NCBI RefSeq assembly: GCF_000374525.1
Contig: NZ_KB894573.1
Location: 201,745 to 265,744 of the forward strand
Reading direction: 5' to 3'
DNA: 64,000 nt
Source of the DNA: Amorphus coralli DSM 19760
GTDB taxonomy: Bacteria; Pseudomonadota; Alphaproteobacteria; Rhizobiales; Amorphaceae
Positions 17,166-24,375 of the stretch are shown here, piece by piece (position 1 is the stretch's first letter; every line of letters begins with the position of its first letter). The position numbers were made by a program, and so were the translations under genes. The notes below the pieces were generated by a model. The model saw nothing but the letters and a program-made list of their open reading frames with translations. It did no database searches and was not told where the DNA came from.

Positions 17166-17444
17166 CTACCGCCGGAAACGGCGAAGACGCTTGGCCGTCG
17201 TAATCAGCGTGCCGTCGTTGGAAACGACGAGATAGGCATCGAGGCCCTTTTCCAGGCGGGCGTACGCCTTCGCTCCAATGGCACCGCGGACCCGCTGACG
17301 CGCGGCCCGGTCCATGAAGTACACATCCGCACCGGACGAGCGCTCGCGCCTGCCGTAGGCGAACAACACCTCGACCACCTCGCCGCGGATGCCGCGCTGG
17401 TTCATCCGGGCATTGGCGTGTGCGCTGACGAACAGTCCCTCCAT
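17166..17444 (-). CDS. DUF4258-like small protein
   Basis: ATG 17442-17444 sits about ten bases after AGGGAGAGG and gives 92 residues; a GTG three codons earlier is also open. The N-terminal SAHANARMNQRGIRGEVVEVL is the signature of DUF4258, and the rest (RSSGADVYFMDRAARQRVRG, YLVVSNDGTLITTAKRLRRF) forms short strands ending in a basic tail. DUF4258 proteins are small and sometimes found with toxin or defence genes; their biochemistry is not settled. It is first in the leftward operon, across a palindrome from the WYL regulator, so it is likely co-regulated with the AAA+ module. Confidence 0.7.
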   Translation of the reverse strand: MEGLFVSAHANARMNQRGIRGEVVEVLFAYGRRERSSGADVYFMDRAARQRVRGAIGAKAYARLEKGLDAYLVVSNDGTLITTAKRLRRFRR

Positions 17445-17504
17445 GACGGTCACCTCTCCCTGCGTTCATCCGTTGCGTCGTCTGAGCCTAGAGATGACAG
17501 CAAG

Positions 17505-17525
17505 GGTCGACAAAAACGGTCGACC
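17505..17525. promoter_or_regulatory. Inverted repeat between divergent WYL and DUF4258/AAA+ genes
   Basis: GGTCGAC (17505-17511) and GTCGACC (17519-17525) form a perfect 7-base inverted repeat with a 7-base AT-rich spacer. It is the only striking palindrome in the 131 bases between the two divergent starts. WYL-domain defence repressors of the BrxR/CapW type bind such sites in their own divergent promoter, so this is the probable operator. Confidence 0.6.
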
Positions 17526-17575
17526 GTGTCGTGATGGGGCGTTTGCTGCCCGTCGAACCCGGGGAAGAACGAGCA

Positions 17576-18607
17576 ATGGCGTATCAAAAGGCGCGTGATC
17601 TCCTGGACCTCGCAATCGCCCTTGCCGGCAGCCACTACGGGCTGACGGCGGCGGAAATCGAGGAGCATCTCGTCGAGCGTGGTTCATCGTCCGGACCATC
17701 GCCGAAGGCACTGGAACGCCAGCGCCAGAGGATGCTGGCCCAGATCGAAGCGCTCTTCGGCCCCGCCTTGCGGACGGAGACTGACGACGAGAACCGGCGG
17801 CGCTGGACGCTGAGGACCAACGACCTGGCAAAGATGCCGCTGGTCGAGCTCGCCGACCTGGTGGCCCTGGACCGTGCCGGCGAGCTCCTTGCCCAGCTTG
17901 GTGACCGGGACAGCGCCGGCCGCCTGGACCGACTACGGAACCAGCTACAGATGGCTCTCGACGCGCGCTGGCGGGCGCGGGTCGAGGTGGACTTGGAAGC
18001 GCTGCGGGAGGCCCAGGCGGTCTCCGAACAGCCGGGTCCCTATGTCGAGATTGATCCGGAAGTCGCGCGTGTCGTCAGCGAAGCCGTCCTGGCGGGAAAC
18101 TGTCTCGGCTTTGACTATCGCGGCCCGGAGAAGACGACACCGCGCGAGGTCGAACCGGTCGGGGTGCTGGTCGGCCCACGTAGCTATCTCGTCGCGCGCA
18201 TCCGCCAGACGTCCGCGTCCAACGGCCCCGGCCATTGGCGCATGGACCGCATCATCGCCCCATACATCATCGATGAACCGGCACGCCCGATGCCGAAGGG
18301 CTTCACCCTTTCGGGTCATGCCCGGCGCCTGTTCGGAACCTTCTGGAGCGAGGCGGAATACGAGGAGGTGGAATGGCGCTTCTCCCCGAGCGCAGCCCCT
18401 GCCGTCAGGACATGGCGCTTCCACCCGGACCAGACATTCCAGGACCACGAGGACGGATCCGTCACCGTGCGCTTCCGTGCTTCGGGCCACCTGGAGATGG
18501 CCTGGCACCTCTACCAGTGGGGCGACAGCGTCGAGGTCATCAAGCCGAAGGCCGTTGCCGACCTCGTTGCCGGCCACCAACGGCCGGACTTCCCCGCCTT
18601 GCCCTGA
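17576..18607 (+). CDS. WYL-domain transcriptional regulator
   Basis: Start ATG 17576 follows GGGGAAGAAC and gives 343 residues; the upstream ATGs are less well placed. The N-terminal part (residues 1-80) holds a helix-turn-helix-like region: MAYQKARDLLDLAIAL, YGLTAAEIEEHL, then a basic helix KALERQRQRMLAQIEALFG. Residues about 165-260 form a WYL domain with strand pattern LGFDYRGPE, REVEPVGVLVGPRSYLVAR and WRMDRIIAP. The C-terminal extension (FRASGHLEMAWHLYQWGDSVEVIKP) is the usual WCX cap. Such proteins sense nucleic-acid ligands and repress neighbouring phage-defence genes. It diverges from the AAA+ operon across the 17505-17525 palindrome. Confidence 0.85.
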   Translation: MAYQKARDLLDLAIALAGSHYGLTAAEIEEHLVERGSSSGPSPKALERQRQRMLAQIEALFGPALRTETDDENRRRWTLRTNDLAKMPLVELADLVALDRAGELLAQLGDRDSAGRLDRLRNQLQMALDARWRARVEVDLEALREAQAVSEQPGPYVEIDPEVARVVSEAVLAGNCLGFDYRGPEKTTPREVEPVGVLVGPRSYLVARIRQTSASNGPGHWRMDRIIAPYIIDEPARPMPKGFTLSGHARRLFGTFWSEAEYEEVEWRFSPSAAPAVRTWRFHPDQTFQDHEDGSVTVRFRASGHLEMAWHLYQWGDSVEVIKPKAVADLVAGHQRPDFPALP

Positions 18608-18793
18608 GGGGCCGACCGTATTTGTCGGCGAACGCAAGCAGGATCGGGATGGCAGGCACGTTTTCGGCGCAAGCGACGCAACTAAGGCTCCTAGGGTCCG
18701 CACCCTAGCTAAACTCAGCTGCCAAACTGTCCAAGAAGGCGGGACCACCTCACGTTAGAGTTGGGTGTGAAGGGGGCCAAAAGAGAGGGGCTA

Positions 18794-20083
18794 ATGGCGG
18801 GAGATCCGGTGTCAGCTGCAATAGAGAGAGGCATAAGCACCATTGCCCTCGAGATCCCACGATGTGATGCCGAGCGGCACGGGGCTGAACTGTACGGTGC
18901 ACCGGGGTTCTCGGTGTTCTCGCTGTTCGGTGACCGGGAGACAACGCTCTCCAGAGTTCTTGCGGACCTTCTCGATCCGAACGGCAGCCACGGGCAGGGC
19001 CTCGTTTTCGTCAACGCCCTGTTGGAGATGCTCAAGCTGGACAGGCTTAGCCGTCTAGACCGCTCGGTTGACGTCAGAACAGAAGCGCCCGTGCCAGTGA
19101 AGGGGCGGGACACGAACCGCCGCATCGACATTCTGATTGAGACCTCGGATCGGCTGATCGGCATCGAGAACAAGAAGTGGACGGGACAGAGCGAGAACCA
19201 GCTGGCTGACTATTGGGCCTACTTACAAGGGCGGGCCGGCTCGAGACTGCGCCCTGTGTTGATCTACATATCGAATGAGGATCCTGGCGACCGATCAATC
19301 ATTAAGGTTCCGTATTATGATGAAGACGAGCAGAATCCATCGATTGACCGGCTGCTCCGGCTGGCTCGGAGAGACGTAAAGGCATCGCGTATCAGCGATT
19401 TCGTCGACGATTTTTGCAGCTGGATCGGTCGCACGTTTGCAGGTTCGGAGAGTAGCGGGATGGATGTCTACAAAGAGACAGTTCTCAGCGCAATACGGCA
19501 AAGCGGTAACCCTGAACAAAGAAAAGCCGTCGGCGCGGTACTGCTCTCAAAGCGGAATATTATTCGCGCTTATATTTGCAATATTGAAGAACACATTGTA
19601 CAGCATATCAAGGCCGAAATACCTAATATTTCTGTGGTCGAGACACCCGATCGCAACAATACATGCCCATTATGTGAGTGTATTGAAAATAAATGGTGGT
19701 GGTGGGCTCTTCGGTGTCCCGATTGGCCAGCTCACTGTTTTCTCTACATTCAGTCTAATTCAGGTGGCCGGCGTAGTTTGATCTACGGCGTTGGCGCGTT
19801 GGATCCGGAGAGCAGTGACGGGAAGGATCCCAAGCACGAGCACTACCGTTCCGAGCGCATTGCTGAGCTTGACCAAGCCGTTTCTGCGTACAGCAGCGAT
19901 GGTCGTCGTAGCCCGTGGAGCCGCTGGGACAAAAGCCTTCCAACAGCTGACTGGACGGCAGAAGCTATCGGTATCGCCCTCGTTCTAGGAGAGCGGTTTC
20001 CGGGAGAATACTTTGGAGTTGGCAAGTTAATTGAAGATTTTATCGGCCTAGCAAAGGCGATAAACGCAATCAAATCAAAATAG
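18794..20083 (+). CDS. PD-(D/E)XK nuclease superfamily protein (429 aa)
   Basis: ATG 18794 follows AGAGAGGGG and gives 429 residues. Residues 35-70 read FSLFGDRETTLSRVLADLLDPNGSHGQG, and near 110 come RRIDILIET, a strand and IGIENKKWTGQSENQLADYWAYL. This is the D...ExK plus Q motif of the PD-(D/E)XK type 4 family found with defence and restriction genes. The C-terminal half has CPLCECIENKWWWW, which may be a metal site or structural knuckle. From about 19540 the gene is visibly richer in A and T than its neighbours, hinting at recent arrival. It probably cuts DNA. It is unclear whether it belongs with the WYL/AAA+ module or stands alone. Confidence 0.75.
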   Translation: MAGDPVSAAIERGISTIALEIPRCDAERHGAELYGAPGFSVFSLFGDRETTLSRVLADLLDPNGSHGQGLVFVNALLEMLKLDRLSRLDRSVDVRTEAPVPVKGRDTNRRIDILIETSDRLIGIENKKWTGQSENQLADYWAYLQGRAGSRLRPVLIYISNEDPGDRSIIKVPYYDEDEQNPSIDRLLRLARRDVKASRISDFVDDFCSWIGRTFAGSESSGMDVYKETVLSAIRQSGNPEQRKAVGAVLLSKRNIIRAYICNIEEHIVQHIKAEIPNISVVETPDRNNTCPLCECIENKWWWWALRCPDWPAHCFLYIQSNSGGRRSLIYGVGALDPESSDGKDPKHEHYRSERIAELDQAVSAYSSDGRRSPWSRWDKSLPTADWTAEAIGIALVLGERFPGEYFGVGKLIEDFIGLAKAINAIKSK

Positions 20084-20200
20084 AGAAAATTTAGGGAATA
20101 GCGCGCCTCCTTTAGGCGGTCTATTTTCAGATTTAATACATCGCGCTTTGTTTTGAACCCCAAGCTTGGATCGCCGGCTTCTAGAGGTTTCCTGCTCTGA

Positions 20201-21050
20201 TCACGGTGACGGGCTGGTTGCGCCACTGGGATTATGCAAATCGATCGGGACGTTGTACCCAATCGACCTGTGGGTTCTGACCTCGTTGTAGTCTTTGCGC
20301 CAATCCTCCAGCTTTTCGCGGGCATCGGCAAGGTCCATGAACCAATGGGCGTTCAAGCACTCCGCCCGGAGCTTGCTGTTGAACGCCTCGATGAAACCGT
20401 TGTCGGTGGGTTTGCCGGGCGCGATGTAGCGCCATTCGACGCGATGATCCTTCGACCAGGCGAGGATGGCGTTCGAGGTGAACTCCGTGCCGTGGTCGGA
20501 GACGATCATGCCCGGCTTGCCGCGCCGGCTGATCAGGTCCGTCAGCTCACGTGCCACCCCACGACCGGAGATCGACGTGTCGGGGATTGCCGCCAGGCAA
20601 AACGCGGGTCACGTGCGCGGTAGAGCCGGTAGATGCGGTTGATCCCCGACGGCTCGCCCTCCCGCCGCAGCAGGATGAACAGGCGCCGGTATCCGAAACG
20701 TCGCCGCTCGTTGGCGAGGTCGCGCAGCTTGCCGCGCAGCTTCGCCTTCACCCGGCGCTTGGGGTGCTTGTTACGCAATTGCAGGCCCAACTCGTTGTAA
20801 GTCCTGCGTGTCTTCTTGATGTTAACCTGCCAGCCCTCCCGTCGCAGCAGCACGTGTACGCGCCGGTAGCCGTAGCGGACGCGTGTCTCGCAAATCTCCC
20901 TGATCCTTTGTTCGAGGCCGGCCTGTCCGGTGCAGCGGGACTTCTAGTGGTAGCTCGAGGTGTCGAACCGCAGCGCCTGAGAGGCCCGGCGGATCGACAC
21001 GCCCCAATCGACCAGCATCCCGTCGACCTGCTTGGCGCTTCCGGGCAGGC
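20201..21050 (-). pseudogene. IS3 OrfB transposase, mosaic and disrupted
   Basis: Reading from 21050, the frame gives VDGMLVDWGVSIRRASQAL, then a TAG after SSYH (about 20946), then RYGYRRVHVLLRREGWQVN, RRTYNELGLQLRNKHPKRR and AKLR. It next switches to a second N-terminal-like segment, DLANERRRFGYRRLFILLRR and GINRIYRLYR. It then jumps out of frame into CLAAIPDTSISGRGVARELTD, so the region with the first catalytic Asp is lost. The end (SDHGTEFTSNAIL, APGKP, then TDNGFIEAFNSKLRAECL) keeps the second Asp and the Glu. The doubled YGYRR/FGYRR block shows that two different IS3 orfB genes recombined. The protein cannot work. Confidence 0.75.
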
Positions 21051-21051
21051 C

Positions 21052-21318
21052 TCAGAGCTTTCGGCGGATGATGTCCTGCAGCATCTCCCGATCGGGCGTA
21101 AGGTCGGCCACGATCTTCTTCAACCGCGCGTTCTCGTCTTCCAGGGACTTCAGCCGCCGCATCTTGTCGGGCAACAGCCCGCCGTATCGCTTCTTCCAGT
21201 TGAAGTAGGTCGCCTGGCTGAGGCCCGCCTTCCGGCAGACCTGGGCCACCGGCGTCCCCTCCTCGCCCTGTTTCAGGATGAACGCCTTCTGCGCCTCCGT
21301 GAACTTCGATGTCTTCAT
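21052..21318 (-). CDS. IS3-family OrfA (helix-turn-helix transposase subunit)
   Basis: ATG 21316-21318 starts MKTSKFTEAQKAFILKQGEE, followed by VAQVCRKAGLSQATYFNWKK (helix-turn-helix) and a leucine-zipper-like tail RRLKSLEDENARLKKIVADL. It ends DREMLQDIIRRKL, the standard OrfA ending before OrfB begins in the next frame. At 88 residues it is full length. It binds the element ends, but without a working OrfB the IS cannot move by itself. Confidence 0.88.
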   Translation of the reverse strand: MKTSKFTEAQKAFILKQGEEGTPVAQVCRKAGLSQATYFNWKKRYGGLLPDKMRRLKSLEDENARLKKIVADLTPDREMLQDIIRRKL

Positions 21319-21420
21319 CGTTCTCAGCTCCTCTCCCAGCCGGGAAAGCCTAGCCGAAAACTCAAGCTTCAAACGGTCCAGTTCTCAGGGAGCAGAGCAA
21401 GTTCCGACTTCGCATTGCAG

Positions 21421-24375
21421 TCATTCGTCGGCGACGAGAGCCAAGAAAACCGTGCAGGGTCGAATTCTCCCAAATAGAGTGCTTCCACCAGCAATGTCGC
21501 GAATGAACGTTGTGGCTTCTGAATAGTTCAAATGAGCCATCTCGAGCGATCTCTCCAAAGCAGCCACCTGACCCTGCCAAAGTTCGACTGGACCGGCTTC
21601 GGGTGGTGATTGCCTGCGGTGCCCCAAGGCCAACTCTCTGTTTCTTATATTTGATTGAAAATGGGCGCTTGCTTGCAAGGCGAAGCCTACAAGTTCTTTT
21701 CGGATCCCATTAAGGAGCGACGCCTTGTGGTGCTCCACCTGCGATGTGATCGCTGACAACTGTCGAGATCGAATCACATTCACAACCTCATGCTTCTCGA
21801 GGGGCGCGAGTGGCGTTCTACCCTTGGCCAACGCATTGTTGGTGGACGTAGTTATCGGCTGTAGGCACAGGTCCACTTGATCAACCGTCAAATCCTGCCA
21901 GCCATCGGGTGCTTTCCAAGAACCAACTCGAGCAAACCTTGCTGGCGCCGCAATCCTGATCTTGCGCTGGAGGGCGTGAATCAGAGCCTGAAGCGCATAG
22001 CGGTCGGCGCTGAGCGCTCGCCTTTGCGCATCTGTCGGCGTGGATTCGAGGATTTCCTTTGCTCTGGGCGTCCAAAGTGGTGGAAGCAGTTCATCCGGAA
22101 ATGGATCGATCTGCGCTGCGGAAATGATCACCAGTGGGCCAATCCCTCTTGCCGGGTGGCCTTCGGGCAGCCTGACGCTCGTCTGGACAACCGGCTTTGC
22201 TGTTCCGAAACCATTGAAACATGCGGCTGTGTAGCCGGCGACCAGACCATCGTGCAGCTCTGCGCCGTGATCGAAAAAGCGTAGCGGGCGTCCGGATCTT
22301 TCCCCATCGTCCGTGACGACGATCTTCCGAGGCGGAGAAGAGATGTCCGCTCGACGATAGATGAACGGGACATGTCCCGACATCCAGTTCTCCCGCGACG
22401 CACCAGGTAGAGCGAAAGGGCTATCGCCCGCGCGCCCTTTTTCGCCAACGCCATGATACCAGATCGTCTGGAACCTATAGTCGTCGACCTTGTCACGTCG
22501 ATACCCGATGTCGAAATCACGGGAAGCAGTTATTGACTTCAGCCATGCACCGATTGCGCGCTCTTCTCGCCGTACTGGTGTATCCGTTGCGCGCGAGAGT
22601 TCAGAAAGCATCGCCGGCGCTGGACACGGCTTCTGAAGCCACTGATCGAATTCATCAGCTGCCCGCTGATGGGTGAAAGGGTTTGCTTCCTTGAAACGAG
22701 AAGGTAGCCCGGTGCCGTTTCCCGTAAGTGGAGCAAGCGAAAGGGCTGCCTTGCGCCCGATGGCAGCGCGTCCCAGCACTGTCTGAAGCTCAGCCAGTTC
22801 TGTGGGTGAAAGTGGTGGCAGCGGAGCGTCGAATACACCAAGTTCCGCGACTGTGTCGGCAATCGCGGCTTCCTGGGATCCTTCGATCAGGATGCGCCAG
22901 ATATCGATGACACGTCTAGAGCCTTTTCGGTCGCCCGTGGGGCCAAGACGGTCCACCCGCCCGATCAGCTGATCGATATCATCGATTCCCCAAGGCAAAG
23001 AAAAAAAGATGATCCCTTGGGCCACGTGGTGAAGGTTCAGCCCTGCTTGCACCCAGTCGCCGACGAGCAGAAGCCGGCTCTCACCGGACAGCAACGGTGC
23101 AAGCGTTTCCTGGATTTCGCGAAGATTGGTGGTACCTTCGACATCCGTCGCTGCGGGGCGCCGCAGCACTGAGATGCCATCTGCGAGGAAAGGGAAATAC
23201 CTTGGAAGCGCTGCGCTCAGCATGTCGATGGTTGGATTGTCTCCACAGACAATAATGAAGGCGCGATTCTCATCATGGCACCATTGCTCCGAAAGGATAT
23301 CGAGCAATGCTTCGAGGCGGCTGTCACCGGGATCTTCGAGTGACTTGATGCGAGCGGCTTCTGCCAGCTGAGCGAGGGGGCCTCCCCGTGTCGCAAGTTC
23401 TGTCAGAACCGTCCGCGCCGCTCTCGCGCTGCGCTGCAGGGCACGTGCGGCTGTCCAGGCAGGTCCTTGGATGCCTTCGGCTGGATCTGCGTCCGCAAGC
23501 ACCAAGGCAGCGATCTCATGCCGCATTCGCTCGAAAGTAAGTGGTTGCAGCCGAACCTCATGATTGCGTCTCTGCGGCAGATATTCGCCCCATTCGGAGC
23601 GACCGTTCCTTATTATGCGCCGTGCCGCTCCCGACTGCAGAAAGCCTTGGGTCCAGTCTTCAGGGCTATCCGATCCGCCAATAGCCGCAATTGCCGCTTC
23701 CTCGCGGTCTTGAAGAATGTCAGCAACGGTGCGGCCCTTCATCCGCGCAAGTGCGGCAGCTTCCGGCTCGATCATTCGCAAGATCGGTTCGCGCCAGGCA
23801 GGATCGCCGAGTCTCGGAGTGGCGGATAGGACAAGAACCTGCCGGAACTCGTCCGCTGCCTGCGAAATCGCTTGAATCGCGTCTCGCGGCATCGTTTGGG
23901 GCTCGTCAACGATCAATAGATCGAACACAACAGGATCCGCACTTAGTGTTCGCGTACCCTGTCCAGGACGTGTCACCAGATCGCGTGGACGCGCTAACGT
24001 GACTGGCGACAGACCGTCCTGAATACCTTCTCCGATCGAACCGGCGATAGCCGGCATCACGTGGCCTCGTATCCAGCACTCCTCCTGCCACTGCGCCAAT
24101 AGATTGTCTGGCGCAATCACAAGCGTTCGGTGTGCGGAATGTTGCCAGCGCAGGGCATTCACGATCATCAATGCCTGCACGGTCTTGCCGAGTCCCACCT
24201 CATCCGAAATCAAGTGACGAATGTGGGAGTCTCCAAGAACCCGGCGCACAGTTGCAATCTGGTGGGGCAATGGGTCAGCGGCGACCCCGAGGGCGCCGAC
24301 CAGACCAATATCGAGAGCCGAAACCCTTCGCCGCAACGCCTGTACGCAATTCACAAACCGAAGGTAGTAGTCCAT
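21421..24375 (-). CDS. drmD-like: SNF2-family helicase, DISARM DrmD-like
   Basis: The start is ATG 24373-24375, sharing its A with the TGA of the upstream gene (TGATG), which gives 984 residues. Motifs are Q-like PLPHQIATVRRVL near 36, Walker A SDEVGLGKT near 58, TLVIAPDNLLAQWQEE near 85, motif II IVDEPQT near 156 in place of the usual DEAH, motif III LVLSATPRLGD, and motifs V-VI GLNLHHVAQ and IDQLIGRVDRLGP near 475. The C-terminal half is long and unassigned. In class 1 DISARM, DrmD is the SNF2-type helicase that accompanies DrmA and DrmB, which are encoded about 5.5 kb away on the other strand. The DrmD assignment rests on domain type, size and neighbourhood. Confidence 0.75.
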   Translation of the reverse strand: MDYYLRFVNCVQALRRRVSALDIGLVGALGVAADPLPHQIATVRRVLGDSHIRHLISDEVGLGKTVQALMIVNALRWQHSAHRTLVIAPDNLLAQWQEECWIRGHVMPAIAGSIGEGIQDGLSPVTLARPRDLVTRPGQGTRTLSADPVVFDLLIVDEPQTMPRDAIQAISQAADEFRQVLVLSATPRLGDPAWREPILRMIEPEAAALARMKGRTVADILQDREEAAIAAIGGSDSPEDWTQGFLQSGAARRIIRNGRSEWGEYLPQRRNHEVRLQPLTFERMRHEIAALVLADADPAEGIQGPAWTAARALQRSARAARTVLTELATRGGPLAQLAEAARIKSLEDPGDSRLEALLDILSEQWCHDENRAFIIVCGDNPTIDMLSAALPRYFPFLADGISVLRRPAATDVEGTTNLREIQETLAPLLSGESRLLLVGDWVQAGLNLHHVAQGIIFFSLPWGIDDIDQLIGRVDRLGPTGDRKGSRRVIDIWRILIEGSQEAAIADTVAELGVFDAPLPPLSPTELAELQTVLGRAAIGRKAALSLAPLTGNGTGLPSRFKEANPFTHQRAADEFDQWLQKPCPAPAMLSELSRATDTPVRREERAIGAWLKSITASRDFDIGYRRDKVDDYRFQTIWYHGVGEKGRAGDSPFALPGASRENWMSGHVPFIYRRADISSPPRKIVVTDDGERSGRPLRFFDHGAELHDGLVAGYTAACFNGFGTAKPVVQTSVRLPEGHPARGIGPLVIISAAQIDPFPDELLPPLWTPRAKEILESTPTDAQRRALSADRYALQALIHALQRKIRIAAPARFARVGSWKAPDGWQDLTVDQVDLCLQPITTSTNNALAKGRTPLAPLEKHEVVNVIRSRQLSAITSQVEHHKASLLNGIRKELVGFALQASAHFQSNIRNRELALGHRRQSPPEAGPVELWQGQVAALERSLEMAHLNYSEATTFIRDIAGGSTLFGRIRPCTVFLALVADE

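Larger units (their letters stand above)
20150..21400 (-). mobile_element. Inactive, mosaic IS3-family insertion sequence
   Basis: An intact orfA (21052-21318) and a badly damaged orfB (20201-21050) give the two-gene plan of IS3. The element lies between the nuclease gene and the 3' end of the SNF2 gene. A terminal-inverted-repeat-like end is visible upstream of orfA around 21370-21395 (GAACTGGACCGTTTGAAGC on the minus strand). The other end and a target duplication could not be identified with confidence, so boundaries are approximate. Confidence 0.75.

Noticed and set aside
17531-17575. Upstream ATG starts of the WYL gene
   Set aside because: The ATG at 17576 has the better ribosome-binding site and begins at the usual helix; the extension would run close to the operator.
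20090-20200. Right terminal inverted repeat and target duplication of the IS3 element
   Set aside because: No convincing match to the end near 21370-21395 was found, so exact element ends are not claimed.
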